In this document: positions 30,107-38,760 of the stretch, piece by piece
Layout: each line of letters starts with the position of its first letter
Position numbering within the stretch: position 1 is the stretch's first letter
NCBI RefSeq assembly: GCF_004011805.1
Contig: NZ_RCHJ01000006.1
Location: forward strand, 124,001-188,000
Direction of reading: 5' to 3'
DNA from: Piscinibacter defluvii
Lineage (GTDB): Bacteria > Pseudomonadota > Gammaproteobacteria > Burkholderiales > Burkholderiaceae_C
DNA: 64,000 bases
The notes under the pieces: generated by a model
Database searches by the model: none
What the model was told of the DNA's origin: nothing
The model's input: the letters and a program-made list of their open reading frames with translations, nothing else
Translations under genes and position numbers: made by a program

Positions 30107-31828
30107 TCAGAACGTGCGGCGCAGCGACAGCGCCAGGTGGTTGCGGTCGGCCAGCGGGTTGCCGTCGCCGAAGACCGGCGTGCCGCCGGCCAGGATCGGC
30201 GAGAAGTCGACGAACGGCACGGCCTTGCCGATGTAGTGCGTGTAGCTCATCGCGAACTGCCAGACGCCGAGGTAGCTGCCCTCGAGGCCGAGCGTCGCGG
30301 TGCCCGTGCCCCGGGCGCCCCAACCGGCGCCGGTGACCGAGGAGTTGCCGTCGAGCACGTAGCGCAGGCCGACCGGCACGCTCAGGTCCAGCCCCGGCAG
30401 GGCCTGGCGATAGCTCGGCGTGTAGATGAACTGCAGCGCGGTCGCGTCGCGCGTGGCGGCCTTGTCGAGCTCGCCGTTCGGGTCGTCCTTGGACAGCACA
30501 CGGTTCCAGGCGATCTCGGCGACGAGGACCGATTCACGCGCGATGAAGCTCGGCCCGAAGGTCGCGAGCGTCGACAGGTTCAGGTGCGCGGTGCGCCCGA
30601 GCGCCGGCTGCGGCTGCGGCGCGCCGACGCCGCCCGGGTAGATCATGTTCGTGCTGCGCAGCGGCATGTCGTCGCGCACCGAGGCCTCGCCGGCGACGTT
30701 GAAGTCGCCGAACGAATGCGAGGCGCTCACGCCGACCGTCTTGACGTCCGCCGGGAACTTGTAGAACCACGTGCCCGGCAAGGTGCCGAACGGGCTCGGC
30801 GGCGCGGCCGGATTCAGGTTGCCGTAGAGCTGGCCCGACTTGTCGTGGAAGCGCGCGGCATAGGCACCGAGGTCGGTCTCGCCGAGGCGCCACTTCAGCT
30901 GCAGGCCGAACTGGCCCGAGTCCTTCGGCTTCTGGTGCGCGCCGGGGGTCAGCACGTAGTTGCCCGAGATCGGCGTACCGGCCGGGATGCTGACGAACTC
31001 CGGCTGCTGCGAGCCCCAGGGCACGTTGGCCGTCGAGAAGTAGCTGCCCGCGGGCGCCAGACGGTCTTCCTCCCAGCGGAACTGCACGTAGCCGCCGAGC
31101 GAGACCTCGGGGCTGATCTGCAGCTGCGCCGACAGCTGCGGCACCGGGCGGATGATCTCCTTGAACTGCGCGTTCGGCGAGGCGAGCAGCTTGTCGATGT
31201 CGACCGGGCCCTGCGCGCGCGCGATGCCGCTGTCACCGAAGAACAGGCTCTCGCCGTACTGCAGCGCGTGGCGGCCCAGGCGCGCCGTCAGCTTCATGCC
31301 GTTGCCCAGGCGCCAGCCGCCGAACACGAAGGCGTCGAGCAGCTCGGCCTTCTCGCCGGCGATCTTCTTCGTGCGCTCCGGGAATTCGTCGAACGGCGTC
31401 TGGCCGATCGTCGGGTCGTTGTCGGCCTGCGTCTTGCGGTGCAACTGGTCGTCGTACCAGGCGGCCGCGCTCAGGCGCAGGCCGAAGTCGCGCTTCCAGA
31501 CGGCATCGAACTCGGACAGCAGGTCGGCCCGCGCCGACACCAGGCCGCGCTTCTGGAAGTTCTGGTCGCCGGCGTTGAAGTTCAGCGCCTGCGGGAACGC
31601 GAACGAGGCCGGCGCCGGCGGCGGCGCGCCGGTGGGCACCTGGCGGAACGAGTCCTTCAGCGCCGGGTCGGCAGCCTCGGTGCGGAACTTCGTGCTCAGG
31701 CGCACGCTGTTGTCCCAGCGCAGCGACCAGTCGGGGTGGCCGGTCTCGATCTCGAAGGCCTGGGCGCTGCAGGCCAGCGCCGCCGCGGCGGCGAGCGCCG
31801 TCGGTCGCAGCGCGTGAAGGGTGGTCAT
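30107..31828 (-). CDS. DUF1302 outer-membrane porin-like protein
   Basis: 573-residue predicted beta-barrel. The signal peptide MTTLHALRPTALAAAAALACSAQA is cleaved near residue 24. Alternating aromatic/hydrophobic strands follow, and the C-terminus is LALSLRRTF, with the terminal Phe usual for outer-membrane barrels. DUF1302 proteins pair with DUF1329 proteins in uptake of hydrophobic compounds. The ATG at 31828 is chosen because the signal peptide begins there. An upstream in-frame ATG at about 31866 would add a short non-signal leader. Confidence 0.86.
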   Translation of the reverse strand: MTTLHALRPTALAAAAALACSAQAFEIETGHPDWSLRWDNSVRLSTKFRTEAADPALKDSFRQVPTGAPPPAPASFAFPQALNFNAGDQNFQKRGLVSARADLLSEFDAVWKRDFGLRLSAAAWYDDQLHRKTQADNDPTIGQTPFDEFPERTKKIAGEKAELLDAFVFGGWRLGNGMKLTARLGRHALQYGESLFFGDSGIARAQGPVDIDKLLASPNAQFKEIIRPVPQLSAQLQISPEVSLGGYVQFRWEEDRLAPAGSYFSTANVPWGSQQPEFVSIPAGTPISGNYVLTPGAHQKPKDSGQFGLQLKWRLGETDLGAYAARFHDKSGQLYGNLNPAAPPSPFGTLPGTWFYKFPADVKTVGVSASHSFGDFNVAGEASVRDDMPLRSTNMIYPGGVGAPQPQPALGRTAHLNLSTLATFGPSFIARESVLVAEIAWNRVLSKDDPNGELDKAATRDATALQFIYTPSYRQALPGLDLSVPVGLRYVLDGNSSVTGAGWGARGTGTATLGLEGSYLGVWQFAMSYTHYIGKAVPFVDFSPILAGGTPVFGDGNPLADRNHLALSLRRTF

Positions 31829-31863
31829 CGGGTGTCTCCTGGTCTCGGTGGAAGTGCTTGCGG

Positions 31864-32985
31864 TCATGCCGGTTGCGCGACGGTCTGCGCCAGCTTCGCC
31901 ATCAGCAGGCTCAGGTCCGCGCCGCTGTCGGGCTGCAGGTCCCAGCGCGCCGCGGTGGTGGTGATCTCGTGCACGCGCCGCACGCGCTCGGCGCGCCGGC
32001 GCTCGAAGGCCTCGAACAGCGGCTCGCGGCCGGTGTCGGCGTCGAGCAGGTCGGCCAGCACACGCGCGTCCTCGACGGCCTGCGCGGCGGCCTGGCCGAA
32101 GTGCGGCGGCAGCGCGTGCGCGCAATCGCCCACCGCCAGCACGGCACCGCGGTGCCAGGGCACCTCGAGCAGCGCGGCGCGCGCGGGGCGCCGCGTGATC
32201 GGCGTGGTCTCGTCGAGCCGCGGCGCCAGCGCGCGCAGGCGCGGTGCAAAGGTCGCCAGCGCCCGGCGCAGGTGCTCGGCCGGCGTGCTGCCTGCGGGCG
32301 CCACGCTCGGCTCGGTCAGCGCCAGCCCCGCCTGGTCGTGGCGCACCGGCACCAGCACCGCGCGCCGGCCCGCGTCGCCGTGGGCGATCAGCGGGCGGTC
32401 GAGGTCGACCGGCCGCGGCAGCAGCGCGTACCACCACGACTGCGGGAGTTCGGACGCCGGCAGCGCGTGCGGAAACAGGGCCTGCGGCAGCGCGCTGCCG
32501 GCACCGGCCGCGAGCACGACGAGGTCCGCCTCGACCGGCTCGCCGCGCTCGACCACTACCCGCGCTTCGCCCGCGTGGTCGTGCACCGCCTGCACCCGCG
32601 CGGCGCGCCGCAGGTCGACGCCACGCGCCAGCGCCGCACGTTCGAGCAGGCGATGCAGCTCGTCGTGGCGGATGCCGAGCGCGGCGGGAAAGCGCGGGCC
32701 GGCGAGCCGCTCGGTCGGCAGCTCGTGCAGGTGCCGGCCATGCCGGTCGATCACGTCGATGCCGCGGTACGGGAAGCCGGCGCGCACGCAGTCGTCGCCG
32801 ACGCCCAGGGCCACGAGGTCGCGCAGCATGTTCGGCACGACCTCGATGTGCGCGGCCAGCGCACGCGGCTCGGCGGCCTGATCGAGCAGCTGCACGCGCA
32901 GCCCGCGGCTCGCTGCGGCGAGCGCGCAGCACAGGCCCGCGAGCCCGGCGCCGATCACGCAGACGCGCACCAGGCGCTGCGTCAT
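31864..32985 (-). CDS. FAD-dependent monooxygenase (second, salicylate hydroxylase-like)
   Basis: 373-residue class A flavoprotein. FAD motifs are RVCVIGAGLAGLCCALA near the N-terminus and VLAVGDCAHALPPHFGQAA (GD motif). The DG motif region LVVLAAGAGS is atypical, because Gly-Ala replaces Asp-Gly. It is the first gene of the minus-strand operon and is divergent from the LysR gene at 33252, the usual arrangement for an inducible aromatic operon. It probably performs an early hydroxylation. Confidence 0.84.
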   Translation of the reverse strand: MTQRLVRVCVIGAGLAGLCCALAAASRGLRVQLLDQAAEPRALAAHIEVVPNMLRDLVALGVGDDCVRAGFPYRGIDVIDRHGRHLHELPTERLAGPRFPAALGIRHDELHRLLERAALARGVDLRRAARVQAVHDHAGEARVVVERGEPVEADLVVLAAGAGSALPQALFPHALPASELPQSWWYALLPRPVDLDRPLIAHGDAGRRAVLVPVRHDQAGLALTEPSVAPAGSTPAEHLRRALATFAPRLRALAPRLDETTPITRRPARAALLEVPWHRGAVLAVGDCAHALPPHFGQAAAQAVEDARVLADLLDADTGREPLFEAFERRRAERVRRVHEITTTAARWDLQPDSGADLSLLMAKLAQTVAQPA

Positions 32986-33251
32986 CGCAGCACCTCGTGC
33001 ATCGCAGGCGTGAGTTCGCCCTCCGCATGGCCGTGAGCCATTCGTTGTCTCCGTGTCGTGGTGTCAGTGCCCCCAGGGCCGGGCTGCGCCCGACCCGCCC
33101 CCGCGGGGGGCAAGGCCGCTTGGGGCGGCCCGGCGCGTCCTTGGGAATCGGGTTGACGAGAGATTACAAAGCCGCGCCCATTCAGCAAAATGGTTTGCGC
33201 GGATGAGGCGCATGGACGCGATGAATACTTTTCGGGTTAACCCTTGACGCG
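32986..33251. promoter_or_regulatory. Divergent promoter region of the aromatic operon and its LysR gene
   Basis: The 266-nt gap separates the first monooxygenase gene (-) from the LysR gene (+). It contains the GC-rich repeat copy at 33069-33131, an AT-richer stretch from about 33150 to 33243, and a perfect palindrome GGGTTAACCC at 33234-33243, only 8 nt before the LysR ATG. LysR regulators usually bind in such a shared gap, so the palindrome could be the autoregulatory part of the site. Promoter hexamers are not convincing. Confidence 0.5.
33069..33131 (-). repeat. GC-rich intergenic repeat, copy 2
   Basis: Read on the minus strand, GGGCCGCCCCAAGCGGCC (33131-33114) is followed by a CCCCCC/GGGGG self-complementary core (33098-33110). 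This matches the copy before glpK (12405-12440) apart from two single-base indels and small changes. The shared order, an A-rich-centred half followed by a CCCC-CGGGGG hairpin, supports one repeat family. Confidence 0.6.
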
Positions 33252-34178
33252 ATGCGCTTCAACAAGCTCGACCTGAACCTGCTCGTGGCGCTCGATGCGC
33301 TGCTGACCGAATGCAGCATCACGCGCGCCGCGGAACGCGTGCACCTGTCGCAATCGGCGATGAGCAACGCGCTCGGCCGGCTGCGCGACTACTTCGAGGA
33401 CGAGCTGCTGGTGCAGGTGGGTCGCCGGCTCGAGCCGACGCCGCGCGCCGAGATGCTGCGCGAGGCCGTGCGCGACGTGCTGGTGCGCATCGACACCTCG
33501 ATCGCTGCACAGCCGCAGTTCGATTGCACGAGCTCGGACCGCGAGTTCCGCCTGTGCATCTCTGACTATTCGATGGAGGTGCTGCTGCCGCGCGTGCTCG
33601 AGATCGCCGCGCGCCGGCGCAGCACGGTGCGCTTTCGCCTGCAGCCGCAGGTGGCGTACCCGGCACGTGCGCTCGAGCGCGGCGAGGCCGACCTGCTGGT
33701 GATCCCGAAGGCCTACGTCTCGCCCGACCATCCGACCGAGCTGCTGTTCAACGACGAGTTCGTCTGCACCGTCTGGCGCGAGAGCAGCCACGCGCGCCGC
33801 GGCCTGAGCTTCGAGGACTACGCGAGCGCCGGCCATGTCGTGATGCAGCCGGTGGACACCGACAAGCCGGCGTTCGAGAGCTGGTTCGTGCAGCGCTTCG
33901 GTCTCTCGCGCCGCATCGAGCTGACCACCTACAGCTTCGCCGCGCTGCCCTTCCTCGTGGTCGGCACCGAACGGGTCGCGACGGTGCATTCGATGCTCGC
34001 CCGCGCCGTCGAGCCCGCGCTGCCGGTCAAGCTGCTGCCGCTGCCGCTGCCGATGCCGCCCTTCGAGCAGGCGATGCAGTGGCACCGGCACCGCTCACTG
34101 GACCCGGGGCTGCTGTGGCTGCGCGAGGTGATGAAGGACGCTGCGCGGGCGCTGCCGGACAGCGGCGCTCGGGCCTGA
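33252..34178 (+). CDS. LysR-family regulator of the adjacent aromatic operon
   Basis: 308-residue LysR-type regulator of the NodD/NahR-like subgroup. The winged-helix domain includes SITRAAERVHLSQSAMSNAL, and EDELLVQVGRRLEPTPRA follows. The C-terminal effector-binding domain covers ~90-300. It is divergent from the 16-gene minus-strand operon and is the natural candidate for its inducer-responsive activator. The ATG is set by the standard MRFNKLDLNLLVALDALL start. Confidence 0.9.
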   Translation: MRFNKLDLNLLVALDALLTECSITRAAERVHLSQSAMSNALGRLRDYFEDELLVQVGRRLEPTPRAEMLREAVRDVLVRIDTSIAAQPQFDCTSSDREFRLCISDYSMEVLLPRVLEIAARRRSTVRFRLQPQVAYPARALERGEADLLVIPKAYVSPDHPTELLFNDEFVCTVWRESSHARRGLSFEDYASAGHVVMQPVDTDKPAFESWFVQRFGLSRRIELTTYSFAALPFLVVGTERVATVHSMLARAVEPALPVKLLPLPLPMPPFEQAMQWHRHRSLDPGLLWLREVMKDAARALPDSGARA

Positions 34179-34297
34179 GCCCGGGCCGGGCGCCACAGCT
34201 CCCGGACCACGACGACCGGCAGCCGTCGCATGCGCGGCTCGTTGCGCACGCGGCGCAGGACAGAGATGCCTCTCTGCGAACCGCCTGTTCGGCAGGA

Positions 34298-35443
34298 TCA
34301 AAGGATGCGCGTAGCGCCAGGTGCTCTGCGCAACCAACCGGCCATCCAGAACGAAACCACCGTCGAGGCCGCGCCGATCACCGCGAACTTCAGCAGAGCC
34401 GGGCCGTGCCACCCTGCGGCGAGCACCGACAGGCCCACCAGGACGGGCGCATGCACGATGAAGGCGCCGTAGGCGCTGTTGCTCCAGCGACTCCATTGCT
34501 CGCTCGCACGGTTGAAGTGTGTGCGGAACACGTACAGCAGCCCGGCAATGACCCCCCAGGCGACCAGCGGCTCCCAGAAGGCGTACACGATTGCCGGCAG
34601 CGACAGGCCACCGCTGAAGTTCACCGGCTTGCCTTCGAGTGCGCCGGCCAACGCGGCGGCGACGAAAAGCCATGGCACGGTGAGCAGCGACACGACGCCC
34701 CAACCCTTCGCCTGCTCGGCAGTCACGCGTTCGAGCCACCGGCCCGCCGCAGCGCGGCAACCCACGGCGAAGAGAAACACGTAGGAGGCGAAGTAGCCGA
34801 GCTGGAGGCCAAGTACCGACTCGCCGACCGGCACCGCTTGTCGGATCAGTAACGCTGCGGCGCCGACGCCCAGTGCGCCAAGCAGCCAGGCCCGCCACGA
34901 CGGCACTCCGTCGTCGGACACGACGGGCGCTGCGGCACGAGCACCTCGCGCCTTCGACCAGGCCACCCAAGCCAGCGCAAACAGCAGCAGCGCCAGCGCG
35001 AACCACAGCGGCCCGATGACGAAGCTGCCCCGGGCGATCATCTCCGTCCAGCGTTCGAGCACGGGCTTGCCGGCCGGCACTCCGGCGAGCGCCACGCTCA
35101 GGGGGCCGAGCACGAAGCCGAACACCAGCAACGGAACACCCAGGCGGAGGAGCCGTTCGCCGATGTAGCGGGCCGTCCCCTTCTTGCGCCACGAGGCCGG
35201 CGTGAAGTAGCCGGCGATCAGGAAGAACATGCCCATGAAGAAGGCCTGGTTCACTGCAGTCAGCAGCGTGAGCAGGAGGCTGCTCGGTGCACCGCCATCG
35301 GCGACTTCGCGATAGAACCACCCGCCGCTCGCGCCGTAGGTGATGGCCGTGTGATGCACGATGACCAGCACCGTCAGCACGACACGCAGCCGGTCGATGA
35401 AGTCGGTGCGCGGTGGCGCGACGCTGGCTTCGATGTGGTTCAT
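34298..35443 (-). CDS. Acyltransferase 3 family membrane protein
   Basis: 381-residue integral membrane acyltransferase (OafA/YrhL class) with about ten hydrophobic segments. It has the family's N-terminal DFIDRLRVVLTVLVIVHHTA, with the catalytic-type His in the first segment, and the later RLLRLGVPLLVFG. Such enzymes acylate sugars of envelope glycans or secreted glycosides. It lies 17 nt downstream of the CPBP gene, on the same strand, so the two may be co-transcribed. Codon use is slightly less GC-rich than in the catabolic operons. Confidence 0.84.
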   Translation of the reverse strand: MNHIEASVAPPRTDFIDRLRVVLTVLVIVHHTAITYGASGGWFYREVADGGAPSSLLLTLLTAVNQAFFMGMFFLIAGYFTPASWRKKGTARYIGERLLRLGVPLLVFGFVLGPLSVALAGVPAGKPVLERWTEMIARGSFVIGPLWFALALLLFALAWVAWSKARGARAAAPVVSDDGVPSWRAWLLGALGVGAAALLIRQAVPVGESVLGLQLGYFASYVFLFAVGCRAAAGRWLERVTAEQAKGWGVVSLLTVPWLFVAAALAGALEGKPVNFSGGLSLPAIVYAFWEPLVAWGVIAGLLYVFRTHFNRASEQWSRWSNSAYGAFIVHAPVLVGLSVLAAGWHGPALLKFAVIGAASTVVSFWMAGWLRRAPGATRIL

Positions 35444-35460
35444 GGCGTCGTCTCGATACC

Positions 35461-36231
35461 TCAAGCGAGCCAGCGTCCAAGCGCGAACCCGATGTGGGTG
35501 GTGGCGTGGGCCAACATCGCGCTCTCGAGGCTTCGGCGCCAGAATAGCCAACCATAGGCCAGGCCGGCCAAGAGGTTCAGGCCCACGGTTCTTGCAACGA
35601 TCGGCCCGCTCAACGCCACGCTCTGCGCCAGGGCCGGGAGATGGCCGATGGCGAAGATGGCGGCTGCGACGACGATGCCGACCCAGGCCGAGACGATCGA
35701 CGGCTGTCGGCCACTGTCGGCTGCGAGCCCTTGCAGGCGCAACACGCACCAGACGACAAGGCTCATCACCCCCCAGCGCATGATCACCTCTTCGGCCAGA
35801 CCGCCGTAGAGCACGCCCAGAAGCATCGTCGGCAGCCACGGCGACGAGTCGGCCTGAGAGCGAGCCTGTGACCAGCCGGGGCCGAGTCGTTCCGCGACTG
35901 CCGCGTCGATCACCATCAGGATCAGGGCGAGGACCAGCCCGACGACGGCTGCGACAGGCGCGTCCAGGCGTGCACCGGTGCTGCCTGCCAGCACGCTGCG
36001 AAGACCGGCGCGCTTTGCGGCGGCGGCGCCGACGGCGGCCATGACGGTGACCAGGATCAAGGGGTTCAACAGCAGCATCAGCCGCACCACCGGGGCCGGC
36101 AACTCGCGCAACGATGGAACGCGCTCGAACAGCGCAGTCGGGGGTTCCTGCATCAACAGCGACGCGACACCCAGCAGGCCGATGCTCCAAACCGGCAGGA
36201 AGCGCCGGGCAAAACCGCTCGCCGGATTCAT
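35461..36231 (-). CDS. CPBP-family intramembrane metalloprotease
   Basis: 256-residue membrane protein of the CAAX-protease/bacteriocin-processing (Abi) family. The three active-site motifs are GGLAEEVIMRWGVM (EExxxR), FAIGHLPAL and AHATTHIGFA. Six to eight hydrophobic segments are present. The ATG at 36231 starts a normal CPBP N-terminus. The open frame continues upstream into a GNAT remnant that I treat separately. The target is unknown. Confidence 0.84.
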   Translation of the reverse strand: MNPASGFARRFLPVWSIGLLGVASLLMQEPPTALFERVPSLRELPAPVVRLMLLLNPLILVTVMAAVGAAAAKRAGLRSVLAGSTGARLDAPVAAVVGLVLALILMVIDAAVAERLGPGWSQARSQADSSPWLPTMLLGVLYGGLAEEVIMRWGVMSLVVWCVLRLQGLAADSGRQPSIVSAWVGIVVAAAIFAIGHLPALAQSVALSGPIVARTVGLNLLAGLAYGWLFWRRSLESAMLAHATTHIGFALGRWLA

Positions 36232-36243
36232 GGCCGTCCTGCT

Positions 36244-36546
36244 TTCGATCGCGTGCGGGTGGATTTCATGCAGCACCAACGTGCGCTGACAGTGGACCGA
36301 GGAATACACCGGGCAGAGCTGCGCGAAGCCGAGTGGCTGCGCATGCCGGTCTGCCCGGCCAGTCGCAAGGAGGACATGGCACTCGGAGCCGGCCCGGCGC
36401 GCGGCAAGGAACTCGCACGCGAGGTCGGTGTCCCTGTCCTGGCCATAGAGCCGGCGACAGTCTTCGAAAAGAGGCACCCGCCGCTCGACATCGGCGGCGG
36501 TGGCACGCCGGATGAAACCAGTCGTCGCTGTCGAGATGATGTCGCA
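36244..36546 (-). pseudogene. GNAT acetyltransferase remnant (N-terminal half)
   Basis: Reading in the same frame as the CPBP gene but upstream of its ATG, the sequence gives GFIRRATAADVERRVPLFED, then CRRLYGQDRDTDLACEFLAA, LGFAQLCPVYSSVHCQRTLV and LHEIHPHAIES. This is the first ~85 residues of a GNAT acetyltransferase (beta1-alpha1-alpha2-beta4). The acetyl-CoA-binding R/QxxGxG/A half is absent, because the reading runs straight into the CPBP start. No ATG precedes it; a TAG lies about 60 nt further upstream. I call it a decayed fragment. A GTG at 36477 could in principle give an in-frame fusion to CPBP. Confidence 0.6.
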
Positions 36547-36559
36547 TGCAGGTACCGCA

Positions 36560-37095
36560 TCCTCGGTCCAGTTTGCCGCAAGTCGCTACGAGGGCGCGCG
36601 CGCAGCCGCGCTCGTCCTCCCCGGGCTCAAATCGGTCCAGTGCGCCGGCCATGCGGCATGGCTGGGCGGCCGCCACGCAAAGCAGCCAGGCCGCCGCACG
36701 CGCCAGGCGAGTCATGGCGCTCTTCATCGCCGCGAGCTGCCGGGCCACGGAGCCGCTTCGATGGACGGTTCTCGCGGCACGGTCGACGGGTCGATGGAGC
36801 ACCGCGACTTGCCAATGCAATACGCCTACGTCCCAGTGCGACTTCCCCTGCCAGAATTGCTCCGACAGGGCAGCGGCGATAGACTGCCCGCATGAGTTCC
36901 ATCGATTCCAAACCCGCGTTCGGCGGTGCATTCAGCGAGGCGGCATGTCGTGCTGCTGTGTCGCCATGCACTGCGCAGCCGCGTGCCAGGATGGGGACTC
37001 ACACCTGTCAGCCGGCCGCACATCCCTAGGCCCGGCGATCACTTCCACTCCATTTGCGCAAACCTCAGATCGCCGGGCTCCTGGCTCGCGCGTAG
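36560..37095. other. Gene-poor stretch before rnk-like gene
   Basis: No convincing gene. On the minus strand an ATG at 36727 opens a short signal-peptide-like reading (MKSAMTRLARAAAWLLCVAA), followed by about 40 plausible residues that then run out of frame with the GNAT remnant. It could be the start of a lost secreted protein. The remainder shows no coding bias, repeat or RNA-like structure that I can defend. Confidence 0.4.
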
Positions 37096-37569
37096 ATGCG
37101 TGTCTCCGACCCGGAGGCACCCAGTCTTGCTCTGAAGGAATGCCTCGTGGAAGTCGTGACACTCGAGCGTACGCTCACTGAACTGGACCATGTCCGCCTC
37201 CTGAACCTGCTGCGTCGAGACGCGCAGGGGGACGGCTCCGCCGCACACTTGCGGGCCATCGAGGACGTGCTCGACGCCTCTGCCGTCGTGCCCTCCCGTG
37301 AGGTGGCGCCCGACGTCGTGACGATGTACTCGCAGATCCTTCTGCAGGACAGCCAGACCGGCGAGCGCAATACGCTGACGCTGTGCTATCCCGCGGATGC
37401 CGAGCCCGCGGCGGGTTTCGTATCGGTCCTGTCACCGGTCGGCAGCGCCGTGCTCGGGCTGCAGGTTGGAAGCCTTGCGCGCTGGCGCACCCCGTCCGGC
37501 GACGAGAAGGCGGCGGAAGTGCTGGCCATCCTCTTCCAGCCCGAGTCGAGCGGCGACTACGCGATGTAG
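37096..37569 (+). CDS. Rnk-like GreA/GreB-family regulator of nucleoside diphosphate kinase
   Basis: 157-residue protein with an N-terminal helical part and a C-terminal GreA/GreB FKBP-like domain. Typical stretches are VVTLERTLTELDHVRLLNLL, SREVAPDVVTMYSQILL, TLTLCYPADAEPAAGFVSVL and LAILFQPESSGDY. Rnk binds RNA polymerase near the secondary channel. The start is uncertain: ATG 37096 gives a 16-residue leader, while GTG 37147 or 37156 would begin closer to the usual family start. It precedes a universal stress protein gene, a common stress pairing. Confidence 0.83.
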   Translation: MRVSDPEAPSLALKECLVEVVTLERTLTELDHVRLLNLLRRDAQGDGSAAHLRAIEDVLDASAVVPSREVAPDVVTMYSQILLQDSQTGERNTLTLCYPADAEPAAGFVSVLSPVGSAVLGLQVGSLARWRTPSGDEKAAEVLAILFQPESSGDYAM

Positions 37570-37713
37570 CCCCCACGTGCAGCCACCGAGCTGCACATCA
37601 CGCGGGCGGCGTCAACGGGCCTGCATTACACCCTCGGAGCGATGCACATCGCACCGCGGGCACGCGCTCGTCTGACGCCTCTCGGAACTCGCGTTCTCAA
37701 GAGGACCACACAA

Positions 37714-38760
37714 GTGACATCGTTCGAATCCCTTCTGGTGGCGACCGACTTCTCGGTCGACGGGAACAACGCGGTGCGCCGCGCCGCGCTGCTGGCACAC
37801 GAGCACGGCACACGCCTGCACATCCTGCACGTTGTCAAAGCGGCTGGCTGCAGGCTGCTGCGCGACTGGTATTCACCCACTCTCGATCTCGACCTGAGAA
37901 CGGCGCAAGCCCGTGGCGCATTGCAGCGTGTGGCGGTCGAGATCACCGCCGCCTACGACGTTGTTCCCACGATCGAAGTCCTGGTCGGCGACCCACTCGA
38001 GACTCTGCTGCGCGTATCGGAACGCGCGGACCTGGTCGTGATGGGTCGGTGCGGCCGCAGCCGCCTTGGCCGCTTGCTGGTCGGCAGAACGACCGAACGC
38101 CTGCTGAGGACGTGCCGACGTCCCGTGCTCGTCGTCCGCAGGCCCGTCGAACAGTCGTACCGGCAGCTGTTGGTGCCGATCGACTTCACGGCGTCGTCGG
38201 ATGCGGCTATCCGAGTCGCTGCGCACATGCGGCAAGAGGCCAGGATGCAGGTCTTTCACGCCATCAACTCCCGGCGCGACGCCGTGCTGCGCGACGCCGA
38301 TGTGCCGGAGCGCATCATCAGGGAAACACGCCTGTTGGAGGAAGCAGGAACCAACGCACGCATGCGTCGCCAGGTCGCTGGCCTTGGCTTGGACTGCTCG
38401 CCCATGGACTTTGCGCTGGCGTACGGGTCGGCTGTGGAATCAACCGTGCGTCACGCTCGGCAGCTGGGAGCCGACCTCATCGTGGCCGGGAAGCAGGGTC
38501 GCTCGACGGTGGGTGGCTTCCTTCTCGGCAGCGTCAGCAGCGGCGTGCTGGCCGAGTCGGCCTGCGACATGCTCATCGTGCCGCGGCCTCGGGACAGTTC
38601 TCCGCTCCACGCTGCGACGACCGTCATGCCTCGACTCGACCCGGAGGCCCACCCGGACAACGCAGCCCGCGCCCAGAGCGAGGCAGCGCATGCCGGTGCG
38701 TCGAACCACGGCCATTGGATCCACAACACGGCACGCTTCATGCCGCGGAGAACATCATGA
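37714..38760 (+). CDS. Universal stress protein with two UspA domains
   Basis: 348-residue tandem Usp protein. Domain 1 (~1-145) starts FESLLVATDFSVDGN and carries MGRCGRSRLGRLLVGRTTE. Domain 2 (~150-295) starts YRQLLVPIDFTASSD and carries the intact ATP-type motif GKQGRSTVGGFLLGSVSSG. The last ~50 residues are a poorly conserved tail. GTG 37714 is chosen because AGGA lies 8 nt upstream. The frame is open back to 37642. ATP binding is likely at least in domain 2. Confidence 0.83.
   Translation: MTSFESLLVATDFSVDGNNAVRRAALLAHEHGTRLHILHVVKAAGCRLLRDWYSPTLDLDLRTAQARGALQRVAVEITAAYDVVPTIEVLVGDPLETLLRVSERADLVVMGRCGRSRLGRLLVGRTTERLLRTCRRPVLVVRRPVEQSYRQLLVPIDFTASSDAAIRVAAHMRQEARMQVFHAINSRRDAVLRDADVPERIIRETRLLEEAGTNARMRRQVAGLGLDCSPMDFALAYGSAVESTVRHARQLGADLIVAGKQGRSTVGGFLLGSVSSGVLAESACDMLIVPRPRDSSPLHAATTVMPRLDPEAHPDNAARAQSEAAHAGASNHGHWIHNTARFMPRRTS

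Noticed and set aside
36560-36727. Signal-peptide-like minus-strand reading starting at 36727 as a gene
   Set aside because: Coding character fades after about 65 residues and conflicts with the better GNAT frame. Mentioned only as a gene-poor stretch.
37714-37740. GTTCGAATCC-like sequence resembling a tRNA T-loop
   Set aside because: It is part of the usp coding start (SFESLL). No cloverleaf can be drawn around it.
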